A DNA stretch of 64,000 bases from Micromonospora kangleipakensis (GCF_004217615.1 NZ_SHLD01000001.1:4402001-4466000), one strand, 5' to 3'; counted from the stretch's first letter, positions 36,935 through 46,826 are shown. The notes: generated from the sequence alone by a model not told the origin. Made by a program: numbers and translations.

Positions 36935-38041
36935 GTGGCCGAGGTGACCCTGCTGCTCGCCGGCGACGTGATGACCGGTCGCGGCGTCGACCAGATCCTG
37001 CCCCGGCCGGGCCCGCCCGCGTTGCGGGAGGCGGCGGTCACCGACGCCCGTCGCTACGTCGAGCTGGCCGAGTCCGTCGCCGGACCGGTTCCGCGCCCGG
37101 CCCCGCCGCAGTGGCCGTGGGGTGCGGCGCTGGGCCTCCTCGACGACCTGCGTCCGGACGTGCGGATCGTCAACCTGGAGACGGCGGTGACCGGGCGCGG
37201 CGAGTACGCCCCGGGCAAGGGCATCCACTACCGGATGCACCCGGACAACCTCGCCTGCCTCACCGCGGCCCGGCTCGACGTCTGCGCGCTGGCCAACAAC
37301 CACGTCCTCGACTTCGGCGCGGAGGGGCTCACCGACACCCTGGACGGCCTGCGCCGGGCCGGCATCACGCCGGTCGGCGCGGGCCGGGACGAGGACGAGG
37401 CCTGGCGGCCCGCGCGGGTGCCGCTCGACGGCGACCGGCGGCTGCTGGTCTGGTCGGTGAGCGCCCCGTCCAGCGGCGTCCCGCCGCAGTGGGCGGCGAC
37501 CGGCGGGCGACCCGGCGTGGCGTACCTGCCCGAGGTCTCCGAGGCGACGGCCGAGGCGCTCGCCGACCGGATCGGCCGGGAGGCGGGGCCGGGGGACCTG
37601 GTGGTGGTCTCCGTGCACTGGGGGACGAACTGGGGCTACCAGGTGCCGGACGAGCACGTCCGGTTCGCGCACCGCCTCCTGGAGTCCGGCGTGCACCTGG
37701 TCCACGGGCACTCGTCGCACCACCCCCGCCCGGTCGAGCGGTACCGGGACCGGCTCGTCCTCTACGGCTGCGGCGACCTGATCGACGACTACGAGGGGAT
37801 CGGCGGGGAGGAGTCGTACCGGCCGGAGCTGCGGCTGCTGCACCTGGCCACGCTGGACGCCGACACCGGGGAGCTGCGCCGGTTGCGGCTCGCCCCGGTG
37901 CGGATGCGACGCATGCGCCTGGAGCCGGCCGGGCCGGCGGAGGCCCGCTGGCTGGCGGAGCTGCTGGACGGGCTGGGCGCACCGTACCGGACCCGGTTCG
38001 TCCTCGGTGACGACGGCCTCATCACGCTGCGACCCGACTGA
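36935..38041 (+). CDS. CapA/PgsA-type metallophosphatase-fold protein
   Basis: A 368-residue protein of the bacterial capsule synthesis (CapA) family: LLAGDVMTGRGVD at the start, NLETAVT, ANNHVLDFG, VHWGTNWGYQ and GHSSHHPRP supply the metal-site residues. No signal peptide is seen, so it is probably cytoplasmic, unlike classical poly-glutamate PgsA. GTG start with a GGGGAAG stretch upstream. Stand-alone gene; substrate unknown. Confidence 0.82.
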   Translation: MAEVTLLLAGDVMTGRGVDQILPRPGPPALREAAVTDARRYVELAESVAGPVPRPAPPQWPWGAALGLLDDLRPDVRIVNLETAVTGRGEYAPGKGIHYRMHPDNLACLTAARLDVCALANNHVLDFGAEGLTDTLDGLRRAGITPVGAGRDEDEAWRPARVPLDGDRRLLVWSVSAPSSGVPPQWAATGGRPGVAYLPEVSEATAEALADRIGREAGPGDLVVVSVHWGTNWGYQVPDEHVRFAHRLLESGVHLVHGHSSHHPRPVERYRDRLVLYGCGDLIDDYEGIGGEESYRPELRLLHLATLDADTGELRRLRLAPVRMRRMRLEPAGPAEARWLAELLDGLGAPYRTRFVLGDDGLITLRPD

Positions 38042-38118
38042 CGCGGCGGCACGTGGCGTGGGCCACCTTCGCGGGCCCGGCGGAACCACCAGGCCGGACT
38101 GGGACGCACCATAGATAC

Positions 38119-38781
38119 ATGACGCATCCCACCGCCTCGCCGCGCGCGACCGCGCCGTCCGCCGCCGAGCGGGCCTACCGGCATCTGAAGCGCGCGATCC
38201 TGGAGCAGGTGTACCCGGGTGGCTCGCTGATCAGCGAGGGCGAGATCGCCGAGGCGGCCGGGGTCTCCCGCACCCCGGTCCGGGAGGCGCTGCTCCGCCT
38301 GGAGGCGGAGGGGCTGGTCGCCCTCTACCCCAAGCGCGGCGCGCTGATCCGGCCGGTCTCCGCCCGCGAGATCGCCGACGTCATCGAGGCCCGCCGGTTG
38401 GTCGAGCTGCACGCCGCCGAGCGGGTGTGGCCGCGCCGCGCCGAGCTGAAGGCCGACCTGGCCCGCTGGCTCACCGAGATGCGTCGGGCGCACGCCGCCG
38501 GCGACGTGACCGCGCTGATGGCCGCCGACCGGGCCTTCCACGCCACCGTTGTCGAGGCCGCCGGCAACGAGATCCTCGCCGAGCTGTACCACCGGCTGCG
38601 CGACCGGCAGCTGCGCATGGGCGAGGCCAGCTTCCGGCTCTCGCCCGGCTGGGCGGAGGTGGCCCTCACCGAGCACGCCGGCCAGCTCGCCGCCCTCGAC
38701 GGCGAGGACCCGAAGGCCTGGCTCGACGCCGTACGCGCGCACATCGACAACGCCGCGACCGTGCTGCGGACCCTGCGGTGA
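38119..38781 (+). CDS. GntR/FadR-family transcriptional regulator
   Basis: A 220-residue regulator: winged HTH at about 18-80 (GEIAEAAGVSRTPVREALLRLEAEGLV) and the all-helical FCD ligand domain at about 90-215. No ribosome binding site precedes the ATG, and an AT-rich ATAGATAC lies directly before it, so leaderless translation is likely. GTGA overlap with the transporter gene that follows; the pair probably senses and moves the same metabolite. Confidence 0.87.
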   Translation: MTHPTASPRATAPSAAERAYRHLKRAILEQVYPGGSLISEGEIAEAAGVSRTPVREALLRLEAEGLVALYPKRGALIRPVSAREIADVIEARRLVELHAAERVWPRRAELKADLARWLTEMRRAHAAGDVTALMAADRAFHATVVEAAGNEILAELYHRLRDRQLRMGEASFRLSPGWAEVALTEHAGQLAALDGEDPKAWLDAVRAHIDNAATVLRTLR

Positions 38782-40067
38782 GCGCCGCCGTCGCGCGCCG
38801 CCCCGCCGTCCTGGTCTACGCCGTCGCGCTCACCGCGTACGTGGCCGCGGTCTTCCACCGCAGCTCGCTCGGCGTGACCGGGGTGGACGCGGCCGAGCGC
38901 TTCCACATCAACGCGTCGGCGCTGGCCACCTTCTCCGTCGCCCAGCTCGCCGTGTACGCGGCCATGCAGGTCCCCGTCGGGGTGCTGCTCGACCGGTTCG
39001 GCTCCCGCCGCCTGCTGCTCACCGGCGGGGCGCTGATGGTGGCCGGGCAGCTCTGCTTCGCCGTCGCCACCGACGTCCGGCTCGCCGTCGCCGCCCGGGT
39101 CCTGGTCGGCCTCGGCGACGCGATGACCTTCATCAGCGTGCTGCGGATCGTCGCGTTCTGGTTCCCCGGGCGGCGCAACCCGCTGCTGGTGCAGCTCACC
39201 GGCACCGTCGGGCAGCTCGGCGCGGTCCTCGGCGCCGTACCCCTGGTGGCGCTGCTGCACCACGCCAGCTGGACCCCCGCCTTCCTCACCGCCGCCGCGC
39301 TCGGCACCACCGTGCTGCTGCTGGTGCTCGTGGCGGTACGGGACACCCCGCACGCCGGACTCGCCGCCGCCGTCGCCCCGGACCTGGCCACCGTGCGCCG
39401 GCGGCTCGCCGCGGCCTGGGCCCAGCCCGGCACCCGCCTCGGCCTCTGGACCCACTTCGTCACCCAGTTCTCCGGCTCGGTCTTCGCGCTGCTCTGGGGC
39501 TACCCGTTCCTGGTGCAGGGCCAGGGCCTCTCACCCACCGCCGCCGCCTCCCTGCTCACCCTGATGACCGTCGCGACCCTGGCCTGCGGTCCGGTCGTCG
39601 CGCACCTGTGCGCCCGGCACCCGTTCCGCCGCTCGGTGGTGGTCTTCGCCATCACCGCGGCCACCGCCGGCGTCTGGGCCGTGGTGCTCGCGTGGCCGGG
39701 ACGCGCGCCGCACTGGCTGCTGGTGACCCTGGTGGTCGTCCTGGCGGTGAACGGACCCGGCTCGGTCATCGGCTTCGACTACGCGCGCACGTCCAACCCG
39801 GTGCACCGCATCGGCAGCGCCACCGGGATCGTCAACGTGGGCGGCTTCGTCGCCTCGATCGCCCTGGTGCTCGCCGTCGGCGTGGTCCTCGACCTGGCCA
39901 CCCCGGCCGGGCGGTCCACCCCGCCGCTGGACGCGTTCCGCTGGGCCTTCGCCGTGCAGTACCTGCTCTGGGGCTTCGGTGCGGTGCAGGTGCTGCGCTA
40001 CCGCAACGCCGCCCGCCGTCGGTACGCGGCGGACCGGGTCGCTGTTCCGGTCCCGGCGGCCGCCTGA
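38778..40067 (+). CDS. MFS transporter
   Basis: A 429-residue inner-membrane transporter with twelve predicted helices. The loop between helices 2 and 3 reads LLDRFGSRRLLL, the MFS signature. Start GTG 38778 overlaps the regulator stop. Substrate not predictable; coupling to an FCD-type GntR regulator suggests an organic acid. Confidence 0.87.
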   Translation: MSAAVARRPAVLVYAVALTAYVAAVFHRSSLGVTGVDAAERFHINASALATFSVAQLAVYAAMQVPVGVLLDRFGSRRLLLTGGALMVAGQLCFAVATDVRLAVAARVLVGLGDAMTFISVLRIVAFWFPGRRNPLLVQLTGTVGQLGAVLGAVPLVALLHHASWTPAFLTAAALGTTVLLLVLVAVRDTPHAGLAAAVAPDLATVRRRLAAAWAQPGTRLGLWTHFVTQFSGSVFALLWGYPFLVQGQGLSPTAAASLLTLMTVATLACGPVVAHLCARHPFRRSVVVFAITAATAGVWAVVLAWPGRAPHWLLVTLVVVLAVNGPGSVIGFDYARTSNPVHRIGSATGIVNVGGFVASIALVLAVGVVLDLATPAGRSTPPLDAFRWAFAVQYLLWGFGAVQVLRYRNAARRRYAADRVAVPVPAAA

Positions 40068-40094
40068 CCCCTGGCCACCGGGCCGGCGGCCCGG

Positions 40095-40514
40095 TCAGCT
40101 GCGGAGGCGTCGGTGGGTGAGCGAGTCCAGCACCAGGGTCAGCCCCGCGCCGACCAGCCAGACGTCCTTCGCGATGGGGACGCCCGCCTGCGTGGGCTTC
40201 AGGCTGCGCGGCTCCCGCAGCCCCGGCGTCTTCAGGTAGAGCTGCATCAGCCCGGCCCCGAACGCGGTCAGCCCCAGCCCGACCAGGAACGACGGTGCGA
40301 ACGGAGTGAGCAGCGCGGCACCCAGGGCGATCTCGCTCCTGGACAGCAGCTTGGCGAACCGGGCAGGGTCCAGCTGCCGGAGCTGCGGGACCGCCCCCAC
40401 GGCCATGCCGTGCATCGCCTCGGCGGCCTGGCCCTCCAGGCTGCGCTTGCTGAGCCCGGAATTCAGGAAAAACGCGCCGATGCTGACCCGCAGCGGCGCA
40501 TGCGTCAGCTTCAT
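40095..40514 (-). CDS. DoxX-like membrane protein
   Basis: A 139-residue protein with about three to four hydrophobic segments, resembling DoxX-type proteins often linked to redox stress (start [23 protein letters not shown], with the GxFFLNSGLxK pattern). GGAG precedes ATG 40514. Divergent from the formaldehyde dehydrogenase gene. Confidence 0.72.
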   Translation of the reverse strand: MKLTHAPLRVSIGAFFLNSGLSKRSLEGQAAEAMHGMAVGAVPQLRQLDPARFAKLLSRSEIALGAALLTPFAPSFLVGLGLTAFGAGLMQLYLKTPGLREPRSLKPTQAGVPIAKDVWLVGAGLTLVLDSLTHRRLRS

Positions 40515-40658
40515 GACCACTCCCGTCGGTGCCGAGAACCGTGCCCCGGCCTACCCGGTACGGGCGGTGCTAACCCGCCGAACGGCGCTGGGCCGACGGC
40601 GGCGCCCGGCGGTAGGTTCGCGGGGGAGCGTGATCGCAGTCGCAGGCAGGAGGGCACC

Positions 40659-41747
40659 GTGAGCCAGGAAGTCCGGGGAGTCGTGTCGCGGCGCAAGGGC
40701 GAGCCGGTGGAGGTCACCACGATCGTGGTGCCCGACCCGGGGCCGGGTGAGGCGGTCGTCCGCGTCCAGTCCTGCGGGGTCTGCCACACCGACCTGCACT
40801 ACCGCGAGGGCGGCATCAACGACGAGTACCCGTTCCTGCTGGGTCACGAGGCCGCCGGCATCGTCGAGCAGGTAGGGGAGGGGGTCACCGGGGTGGCGCC
40901 CGGCGACTTCGTGGTGCTCAACTGGCGCGCCGTCTGCGGGGTGTGCCGGGCCTGCCGGCGGGGCCGCCCCTGGTACTGCTTCAACACCCACAACGCCGCC
41001 CGGAAAATGACCCTGACCGACGGCACCGAGCTGTCGCCGGCGTTGGGCATCGGCGCCTTCGCCGAGAAGACCCTCGTGCACGCCGGGCAGTGCACCAAGG
41101 TCGACCCGGCGGCCCGGCCGGCCGCCGTGGGGCTGCTCGGCTGCGGGGTGATGGCGGGTCTCGGCGCGGCGATGAACACCGGCCAGGTCACCCGGGGCGA
41201 CTCGGTCGCGGTGATCGGCTGCGGCGGCGTCGGGGACGCCGCGGTCGCCGGCGCCGCCCTCGCCGGGGCGACCACGATCGTCGCGGTGGACACCGACTCC
41301 CGCAAGCTCGACTGGGCGCGCAAGTTCGGCGCCACGCACACCGTCAACGCCTCCGACGACGACCCGGTCGAGGCGATCCGCGCGGCCACCGGCGGCTTCG
41401 GCGCCGACGTGGTGATCGACGCGGTCGGCCGCCCGGAGACCTGGAAGCAGGCCTTCTACGCCCGCGACCTGGCCGGCACGGTGGTGCTGGTCGGCGTGCC
41501 CACCCCCGAGATGAAGGTGGAGCTGCCGCTGCTGGACGTCTTCGGCCGGGGCGGCGCCCTCAAGTCCAGCTGGTACGGCGACTGCCTGCCCAGCCGGGAC
41601 TTCCCGCTGCTCACCGAGCTCTACCTGCAGGGCCGCCTGGACCTGGACGCCTTCGTCACCGAGGAGATCGCCCTGGACCAGGTCGAGGAGGCGTTCACCC
41701 GGATGCACCACGGCGACGTGCTCCGCTCGGTGGTGGTCTTCCCGTGA
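40659..41747 (+). CDS. S-(hydroxymethyl)mycothiol dehydrogenase
   Basis: A 362-residue zinc-dependent dehydrogenase (class III-type alcohol dehydrogenase) that oxidises the formaldehyde-mycothiol adduct with NAD. Catalytic zinc ligands CGVCHTD and GHEAAG, structural zinc cluster [15 protein letters not shown], and NAD motif GCGGVGDAA are all intact. GGAGG precedes the GTG; TAGGTT at 40613-40618 is a probable -10. Mycothiol-specific enzymes occur only in Actinobacteria, which supports the assignment of the host. Confidence 0.92.
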   Translation: MSQEVRGVVSRRKGEPVEVTTIVVPDPGPGEAVVRVQSCGVCHTDLHYREGGINDEYPFLLGHEAAGIVEQVGEGVTGVAPGDFVVLNWRAVCGVCRACRRGRPWYCFNTHNAARKMTLTDGTELSPALGIGAFAEKTLVHAGQCTKVDPAARPAAVGLLGCGVMAGLGAAMNTGQVTRGDSVAVIGCGGVGDAAVAGAALAGATTIVAVDTDSRKLDWARKFGATHTVNASDDDPVEAIRAATGGFGADVVIDAVGRPETWKQAFYARDLAGTVVLVGVPTPEMKVELPLLDVFGRGGALKSSWYGDCLPSRDFPLLTELYLQGRLDLDAFVTEEIALDQVEEAFTRMHHGDVLRSVVVFP

Positions 41748-42373
41748 CCGTCCGCGTCGATCACACCGTCACCTCCGGCACCTTCTCCCTCGACGGGCAG
41801 ACCTTCGACGTCGACAACAACGTCTGGGTGGTCGGCGACGACGCCGACTGCGTCGTCGTCGACGCGCCGCATGACGTGGCGGCCGTCCTGCGCGTCGTCG
41901 GCGACCGCCGGGTGGTCGTCGTCCTGGCCACCCACGCCCACGACGACCACGTACGCGTGGCGCCGGAGCTGGCCCGGGCCACCGGCGCGCCGGTGCTGCT
42001 ACACCCGGCGGACCGGGTGCTCTGGGACCTGGTCCACCCGGACACGCCGCCCGACGGCGAGCTGGCCGACGGCGCGACCGTCGAGGTGGCCGGCACCGCC
42101 CTGCGGGTGTTGCACACCCCCGGCCACAGCCCCGGCGCGTGCAGCTTCCACGCCCCCGAACTCGGCGTGGTCTTCACCGGCGACACCCTCTTCGCCGGCG
42201 GGCCGGGCGCCACCGGCCGCTCCTACAGCGACTTCGGCACCATCATCGAGTCGATCCGGACCCGGCTGCTCTCCCTGCCACCGGAGACCGTCGTGCACAC
42301 CGGCCACGGCGACAGCACCATGATCGGCGCCGAGGCGCCCCACCTGGAGGAGTGGCTGGCCCGGGGCCACTGA
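41744..42373 (+). CDS. MBL-fold hydrolase paired with mycothiol formaldehyde dehydrogenase
   Basis: A 209-residue metallo-beta-lactamase-fold protein, glyoxalase II-like, with [19 protein letters not shown] and GDTLF motifs and a last His in HTGHGDST. It overlaps the dehydrogenase by GTGA and this pair is conserved in actinobacteria, where it probably hydrolyses S-formylmycothiol to formate and mycothiol. That role is inference from pairing. Confidence 0.85.
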   Translation: MTVRVDHTVTSGTFSLDGQTFDVDNNVWVVGDDADCVVVDAPHDVAAVLRVVGDRRVVVVLATHAHDDHVRVAPELARATGAPVLLHPADRVLWDLVHPDTPPDGELADGATVEVAGTALRVLHTPGHSPGACSFHAPELGVVFTGDTLFAGGPGATGRSYSDFGTIIESIRTRLLSLPPETVVHTGHGDSTMIGAEAPHLEEWLARGH

Positions 42374-42434
42374 TCGCTCACCGCCGCGACCGCGCCGCCG
42401 GTCCTTGCCGGCAGCAGGGGCGGCCGGGGGAGGG

Positions 42435-42845
42435 TCAGCGTTCGCCGTCGAGGACCGGCTTGACGTCCAGCACCGGGGTGCCGTGCAGCGCTTCCAGGTC
42501 CGCGACCCGGACCCGCAGCCCGTCCACGTCGAGGACCCGGACCCGGTGCAGGCCGATCGGGTTCGGCCGGTGCGGCGAGCGGGTGCTGAAGACGCCGGTC
42601 TCCGGGCGGGAGCGGTCCCCGCGCGGATGCACCGCCAGCACGTCCCGCCGGGCCCGGTCCAGCCAGGTCAGCACCAGCAGGTCGGCGCCGGCACGCAGGT
42701 CGCGCAGCGCCGGGGCGACGCGCTCGTCGAAGACCAGCCAGGCCTCCGGCGCCCCCTCGTCGCCCTGCTTCGGGGCCAGGGCCGGGTCGGTCAGCGGCGA
42801 CTCCACCCGGCCGACCGGGTGCAGCGCGTACCCGTCGTCGTTCAC
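42435..42845 (-). CDS. trmO: TrmO-like tRNA methyltransferase (TsaA/YaeB family)
   Basis: A 136-residue protein of the family that methylates N6-threonylcarbamoyladenosine at position 37 of tRNA-Thr. The signature SPHRPNPIGLH is present near residue 90 and the domain is a small beta-barrel. GTG 42845 overlaps the upstream stop as GTGA, so it is the last gene of an operon with two MEDS-domain proteins, an unexpected neighbourhood. Confidence 0.82.
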   Translation of the reverse strand: MNDDGYALHPVGRVESPLTDPALAPKQGDEGAPEAWLVFDERVAPALRDLRAGADLLVLTWLDRARRDVLAVHPRGDRSRPETGVFSTRSPHRPNPIGLHRVRVLDVDGLRVRVADLEALHGTPVLDVKPVLDGER

Positions 42846-43795
42846 GCCGTGGCCTCCTCCCGCAGCATGTGCAGCCGGACGGTGGTGCCGGCGGCGGTGG
42901 TGTGCACCAGGACCAGGTCGCAGAGGGCGTGCACGATGACCAGGCCCCGACCGCCGATGCCGTCGAGCGCCGGGGCCAGCCGGCCGGCGAGCGGGTCGGC
43001 CAGCCAGCCGTCGTCGTGGATCTCGCAGACCAGGTGCGTACCGGTCAGCCACACCTGGAGGGTGCCGGTGCCGCCGGCGTGCGCGACGCTGTTGGTGGCC
43101 AACTCGGTCACCGCGATCTGCAGGTCGGCGATCCGGTCGGCGTCCAGGCCGGCGCCCGTCGCGTGGTCGGCGACGACCCGGCGTACCCGCGGCAACGTCT
43201 CCAGGTCGTACCGGAGGGCGGCGACCTCCTCGGCCGGGACGGGCAGCGCCTTGTTGTGCCGGGCGACCACGTCTGCCGGGGCGTAGCCCGCGCTGCGCCG
43301 CCGCCCGGCGCGGTCGACCAGCACGGGGTGGGTGCAGCGGGCCTCCGCGAGCATCCCCGGGTCGAGCCGGCCCGCGTCGTACGGGCACAGCACGGTGACC
43401 TCGCGACCGGCGAGCGCCCAGTTGATCGACGCCTCGTGCTGCGCGCAGGCCGGGTACTCCTGGTCGGTGCGGCCCGCCCAGATCGGCTCGCCGATGATCC
43501 GCACTCGCCGACCGGCGTGCTTGTCGGTGAAGGCCTGGAGCACCCAGGGGATGATCCGTCCCGGGTTGCGGCCGGCCTCGGTCATGTCGGCGTACCGGAC
43601 GGCGTCCCCGGTCGGCCCGACCGCGGCGCGGATCAGCGCCAGCTGGGCCCCGGGCGTCGCCACCAGCACCGGCTCGCCGGCGGCGAGCCCGTCCTGGACG
43701 AACGGCACCGTCGTCTCCAGCAGGCTGGCGGCGTCGGTGTAGAAGAGCCCCTCGTGGATGAGTCCGCCCGCCGTTGGCCCGGTCTGCGCGCTCAT
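42842..43795 (-). CDS. MEDS-domain protein with C-terminal HATPase (anti-sigma/RsbW-like kinase)
   Basis: A 317-residue protein: N-terminal MEDS sensory domain at about 10-175 (HEGLFYTDAASLLETTVPFV, GEPIWAGR) and a C-terminal GHKL ATPase at about 190-310 with N box ELATNSVAHAGG and G box GIGGRGLVIVHALCD. This layout is frequent in actinobacterial partner-switch modules, where the kinase part binds a sigma factor or STAS antagonist. ATGA overlap with the MEDS-STAS gene upstream. Confidence 0.85.
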   Translation of the reverse strand: MSAQTGPTAGGLIHEGLFYTDAASLLETTVPFVQDGLAAGEPVLVATPGAQLALIRAAVGPTGDAVRYADMTEAGRNPGRIIPWVLQAFTDKHAGRRVRIIGEPIWAGRTDQEYPACAQHEASINWALAGREVTVLCPYDAGRLDPGMLAEARCTHPVLVDRAGRRRSAGYAPADVVARHNKALPVPAEEVAALRYDLETLPRVRRVVADHATGAGLDADRIADLQIAVTELATNSVAHAGGTGTLQVWLTGTHLVCEIHDDGWLADPLAGRLAPALDGIGGRGLVIVHALCDLVLVHTTAAGTTVRLHMLREEATA

Positions 43796-44667
43796 TCCGG
43801 CCGCACCGCAGGTTCGCTCTCCCGGACCAGTCCGAGCAGTCGGCTCAGCCCCGGGCGGCACCCCACCAGCCGGACGCCCGCCGCCGCGGCCCGGTCGGCC
43901 CGGACGAGGGCGGTGGCGGTGCGTACGTCGGCGAAGCTCAGCCCGGAGACGTCGAGCACCGCGGGCCGGCTCTGCGCGGCCGGCCCGGTCACGGCCGCGA
44001 GCACGGCGGCGAACGCCTCCTGGTTGCTGCGGTCCACCTGCCCCTCCAGCCGCAGCCCCGGCGGGTCGGCCATCCGGTACGCCCGCAGCAGCGGGGTCCA
44101 GGCCCGATCGGTGTGCGGCCCGACGGTCCCCGGATGTGCGGCGGCCACCGCGTGCAGCCGCTCCGGCGGGAAGAGCCGCCGATCGTAGAGGCACATCCCG
44201 GCCACCCGCCGGTCGAGGAACACCCGGTTGACCTGTGCCTCGTACCGGGACAGGTCGTGCTGCGTGGTGCCGGTCCGGACGGTCCAGCCCATGTCTCCGG
44301 CCAACCGGAGCCCGGGGTAGCCCTCCCGATGGGCGCGGTCGATCTCGCCGACGAGGGTTTCGATCATCGACTCGGTGGCCAGTCGACCGCCCGACAGCAG
44401 GCCCACGTAGCTCTCCACCGCGGGCACGATGCGCAGCTGGCCGACGGCGACCGCCGTCTCGGTCGGCACCCCCGCGTCCTCCAGGTGCGCCCGCAGCGTC
44501 CGGGGCGTGAAGGTGTCGGTGAAGCAGATGACCTTGTGGCCGAGGCGGAGTCCGGTGGCGGTGAAGCGCGTGACGGCGTCGAGCGCGTCACGCTTGTCGT
44601 CGTGCGCCCAGCAGACGTGGTCCCCGAGGTGGACCCGGTCGACCACGGCGGTAGCAGTCACTGTCAT
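43792..44667 (-). CDS. MEDS-domain protein with C-terminal STAS-like domain
   Basis: A 291-residue protein: N-terminal MEDS domain at about 10-180 (LGDHVCWAHDD, CLYDRRLFPPERL) and a STAS-like C terminus at about 205-285 (LRLEGQVDRSNQEAF, VLDVSGLSFADVRT) with Ser in the antagonist loop. Likely partner and phosphorylation target of the HATPase encoded next. TACAGT at 44690-44695 on the minus strand is a possible -10. Confidence 0.82.
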   Translation of the reverse strand: MTVTATAVVDRVHLGDHVCWAHDDKRDALDAVTRFTATGLRLGHKVICFTDTFTPRTLRAHLEDAGVPTETAVAVGQLRIVPAVESYVGLLSGGRLATESMIETLVGEIDRAHREGYPGLRLAGDMGWTVRTGTTQHDLSRYEAQVNRVFLDRRVAGMCLYDRRLFPPERLHAVAAAHPGTVGPHTDRAWTPLLRAYRMADPPGLRLEGQVDRSNQEAFAAVLAAVTGPAAQSRPAVLDVSGLSFADVRTATALVRADRAAAAGVRLVGCRPGLSRLLGLVRESEPAVRPE

Positions 44668-45210
44668 CGCCTTCCGGTCCGCGCGGCCCCACTGTAGCGC
44701 CGGCTCCGGTATCGGCCTAACGGGCCACTGTCGGGCCACCTTCTTGCCGGACGGGGGTGCGCCCGGCTACCCTGCGGAGGGACCCGGATGCCGGCGGACG
44801 ACGCCGCCCGGAGTGCCACTCATCCCGCTCCGCCCGGTCCAGCACCGTCCCGGAGCTTCGATTCGCCTCCCGCGTCACCGTGACGCGCCTGTTCTCCGTG
44901 ACGCGGCTCTCGCCGTGATCCGGCTTCGTCGCCGCTGTTGCCGCGCCCCGGCCGAACGCCGGTCGCCGCCGGGGTCGATCACGGCGATGCGCGCCTTCCC
45001 GGCCCAGCTCACCCAGGACGGCACCGACCGCCGGTCGAGCCCGCGGCCGCGGCGCCCTCTCACCGCACTGTCCGCCGGTGACGGCGCGGCCCTCCGGCCG
45101 GGCGCCGCGCCCGCCAACCCCTGACCCGGCATTCGCCCGGTCCGCCGCCCGCTTCCCGCCGCCGGACATCAGTCACCGGCGGGGCGGCCACCTCATCAGA
45201 AAGGCACCAG
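44668..45210 (+). promoter_or_regulatory. Long leader/intergenic region of the short rho gene
   Basis: 543 bases without a gene. TTGCCG (44744-44749) and TACCCT (44768-44773), 18 apart, form a promoter, giving an RNA leader of roughly 430 bases before rho. It contains the palindrome CGCGTCAC-C-GTGACGCG (44871-44887) and a second CCGTGACGCG at 44896-44905. Long leaders are known at rho genes, where Rho controls its own synthesis; applying this here is inference. Confidence 0.45.
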
Positions 45211-46344
45211 ATGACCACCGAATCCACCGCCCTGACCCCGGTCAGCGGCATCGTCGACACCGACGACGACCACGCCTACGTCCGGGCCCACGGCTACCTG
45301 CCGTCCCCCGACGACATCCACATCTCCCTGTCCCAGCTCAGGAGGTACGGCCTGCGCCGCGGCGACCTGGTCACCGGGGCCGTACGCGCCGACGAGCCGC
45401 GCCGGGGCCGGCACGCCGCGCTGGCGCGGCTGGACACCATCAACGGGATGGAGCCGGAGGAGGCGCGGCGGCGGCCGGAGTTCTACAAGCTGACCCCGCT
45501 GTACCCGCAGGAGCGGCTGCGGCTCGAGACCGAGCCGCACATCCTGACCACCCGGGTGATCGACCTTGTCATGCCGATCGGCAAGGGCCAGCGGGCGCTG
45601 ATCGTCTCGCCGCCGAAGGCGGGTAAGACGATGGTGCTGCAGGCGATCGCGAACGCGATCACCCGCAACAACCCGGAGTGCCACCTGATGGTGGTGCTGG
45701 TCGACGAGCGGCCGGAAGAGGTCACCGACATGTCTCGGTCGGTGAAGGGCGAGGTCATCGCGGCCACGTTCGACCGTCCGCCGCAGGACCACACCACGGT
45801 GGCGGAGCTGGCGATCGAGCGGGCGAAGCGCCTGGTCGAGCTGGGGCACGACGTTGTCGTGCTGCTCGACTCACTGACCCGGCTGGGCCGCGCCTACAAC
45901 CTCGCCGCCCGCTCGGGCGGCCGTACGCTCTCCGGCGGCGTCGACGTGGCCGCGCTCAACCCGCCGAAGCGGCTGCTCGCCGCGGCCCGCAACGTGGAGG
46001 AGGGCGGCTCGCTGACCGTCGTCGCCTCGGCCCTGGTGGAGACCGGATCAGCGGCCGACACGCTGATCTACGAGGAGTTCAAGAGCACCGGCAACGCCGA
46101 GCTGCGGCTGGACCGGTCACTGGCCGACCGGCGTACCTTTCCGGCCGTCGACATCCGACCGTCCGGCACCCGCCGGGAGGAGCTGCTCGCTACCGGCGCC
46201 GAGTTGCACCGGTTGCGCGGCCTGCGTACGGCTCTGTCCGGGCTGGACCGGCACCAGGCCCTCGACCAGCTCCTCCGTCAGCTCGCCGGCACGCCGGACA
46301 ACCACCGCTTCCTCGCCCGGCTGGACCCGCCGACCCGGGGCTAG
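45211..46344 (+). CDS. Short Rho-type transcription termination factor
   Basis: A 377-residue hexameric RNA helicase of the Rho family. It starts directly with the cold-shock-like RNA-binding domain (DDDHAYVRAHGYLPSPDDIHIS) and lacks the N-terminal helix bundle and the long insert usual in actinobacterial Rho (about 600-700 residues). Walker A SPPKAGKT, VDERPEEVTDM, LLDSLTRLGRAYN and the Q-loop TLSGGVD are intact, so it should be an active ATPase. Likely a second rho copy. AGAAAGG precedes the ATG. Confidence 0.85.
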   Translation: MTTESTALTPVSGIVDTDDDHAYVRAHGYLPSPDDIHISLSQLRRYGLRRGDLVTGAVRADEPRRGRHAALARLDTINGMEPEEARRRPEFYKLTPLYPQERLRLETEPHILTTRVIDLVMPIGKGQRALIVSPPKAGKTMVLQAIANAITRNNPECHLMVVLVDERPEEVTDMSRSVKGEVIAATFDRPPQDHTTVAELAIERAKRLVELGHDVVVLLDSLTRLGRAYNLAARSGGRTLSGGVDVAALNPPKRLLAAARNVEEGGSLTVVASALVETGSAADTLIYEEFKSTGNAELRLDRSLADRRTFPAVDIRPSGTRREELLATGAELHRLRGLRTALSGLDRHQALDQLLRQLAGTPDNHRFLARLDPPTRG

Positions 46345-46355
46345 TATCGGGTCGC

Positions 46356-46826
46356 ATGACCGATGATCCAGTTGACCGTCCGCCCACCGTCCGCCAGCTG
46401 CGTCTGGTCGTGGAGGCCGACGACTACGAGGCCGCGGTCGCCTTCTTCCGCGACGCCCTCGGCCTGCCCGAACAGGCCGCGTTCTCCGGTGGGGACGGCG
46501 CTCGGGTGGTGATCCTCGAGGCGGGGCGGGCCACCCTGGAGATCGCCAACCCGGCGCAGAAGCGGATGATCGACGAGGTGGAGGTCGGCCGGCAGGTCGC
46601 CCCACGGATCCGGGTCGCGTTCGAAGTGGACGACGCTGGGGCCGTCACCGACCGGCTGGTCGCGGCGGGCGCCGCCGAGGTGGCCCCGCCCACGGTCACA
46701 CCGTGGCAGTCGCTCAACGCCCGGCTCGACGCCCCGGCGGGCCTGCACATCACCGTCTTCCAGGAGCTTCGCCCGCTGGACGAGCGGACCAATCTCGAGG
46801 GTTTCGGCACCGACCGCGAGGCCTGA
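46356..46826 (+). CDS. VOC/glyoxalase-fold protein
   Basis: A 156-residue VOC-superfamily protein (LRLVVEADDYEAAVAFFRDA, LDAPAGLHITVFQEL). TAGTAT (46342-46347) overlaps the rho stop codon and stands eight bases before the ATG, so it has its own leaderless promoter besides possible read-through. Enzymatic role unknown. Confidence 0.8.
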   Translation: MTDDPVDRPPTVRQLRLVVEADDYEAAVAFFRDALGLPEQAAFSGGDGARVVILEAGRATLEIANPAQKRMIDEVEVGRQVAPRIRVAFEVDDAGAVTDRLVAAGAAEVAPPTVTPWQSLNARLDAPAGLHITVFQELRPLDERTNLEGFGTDREA

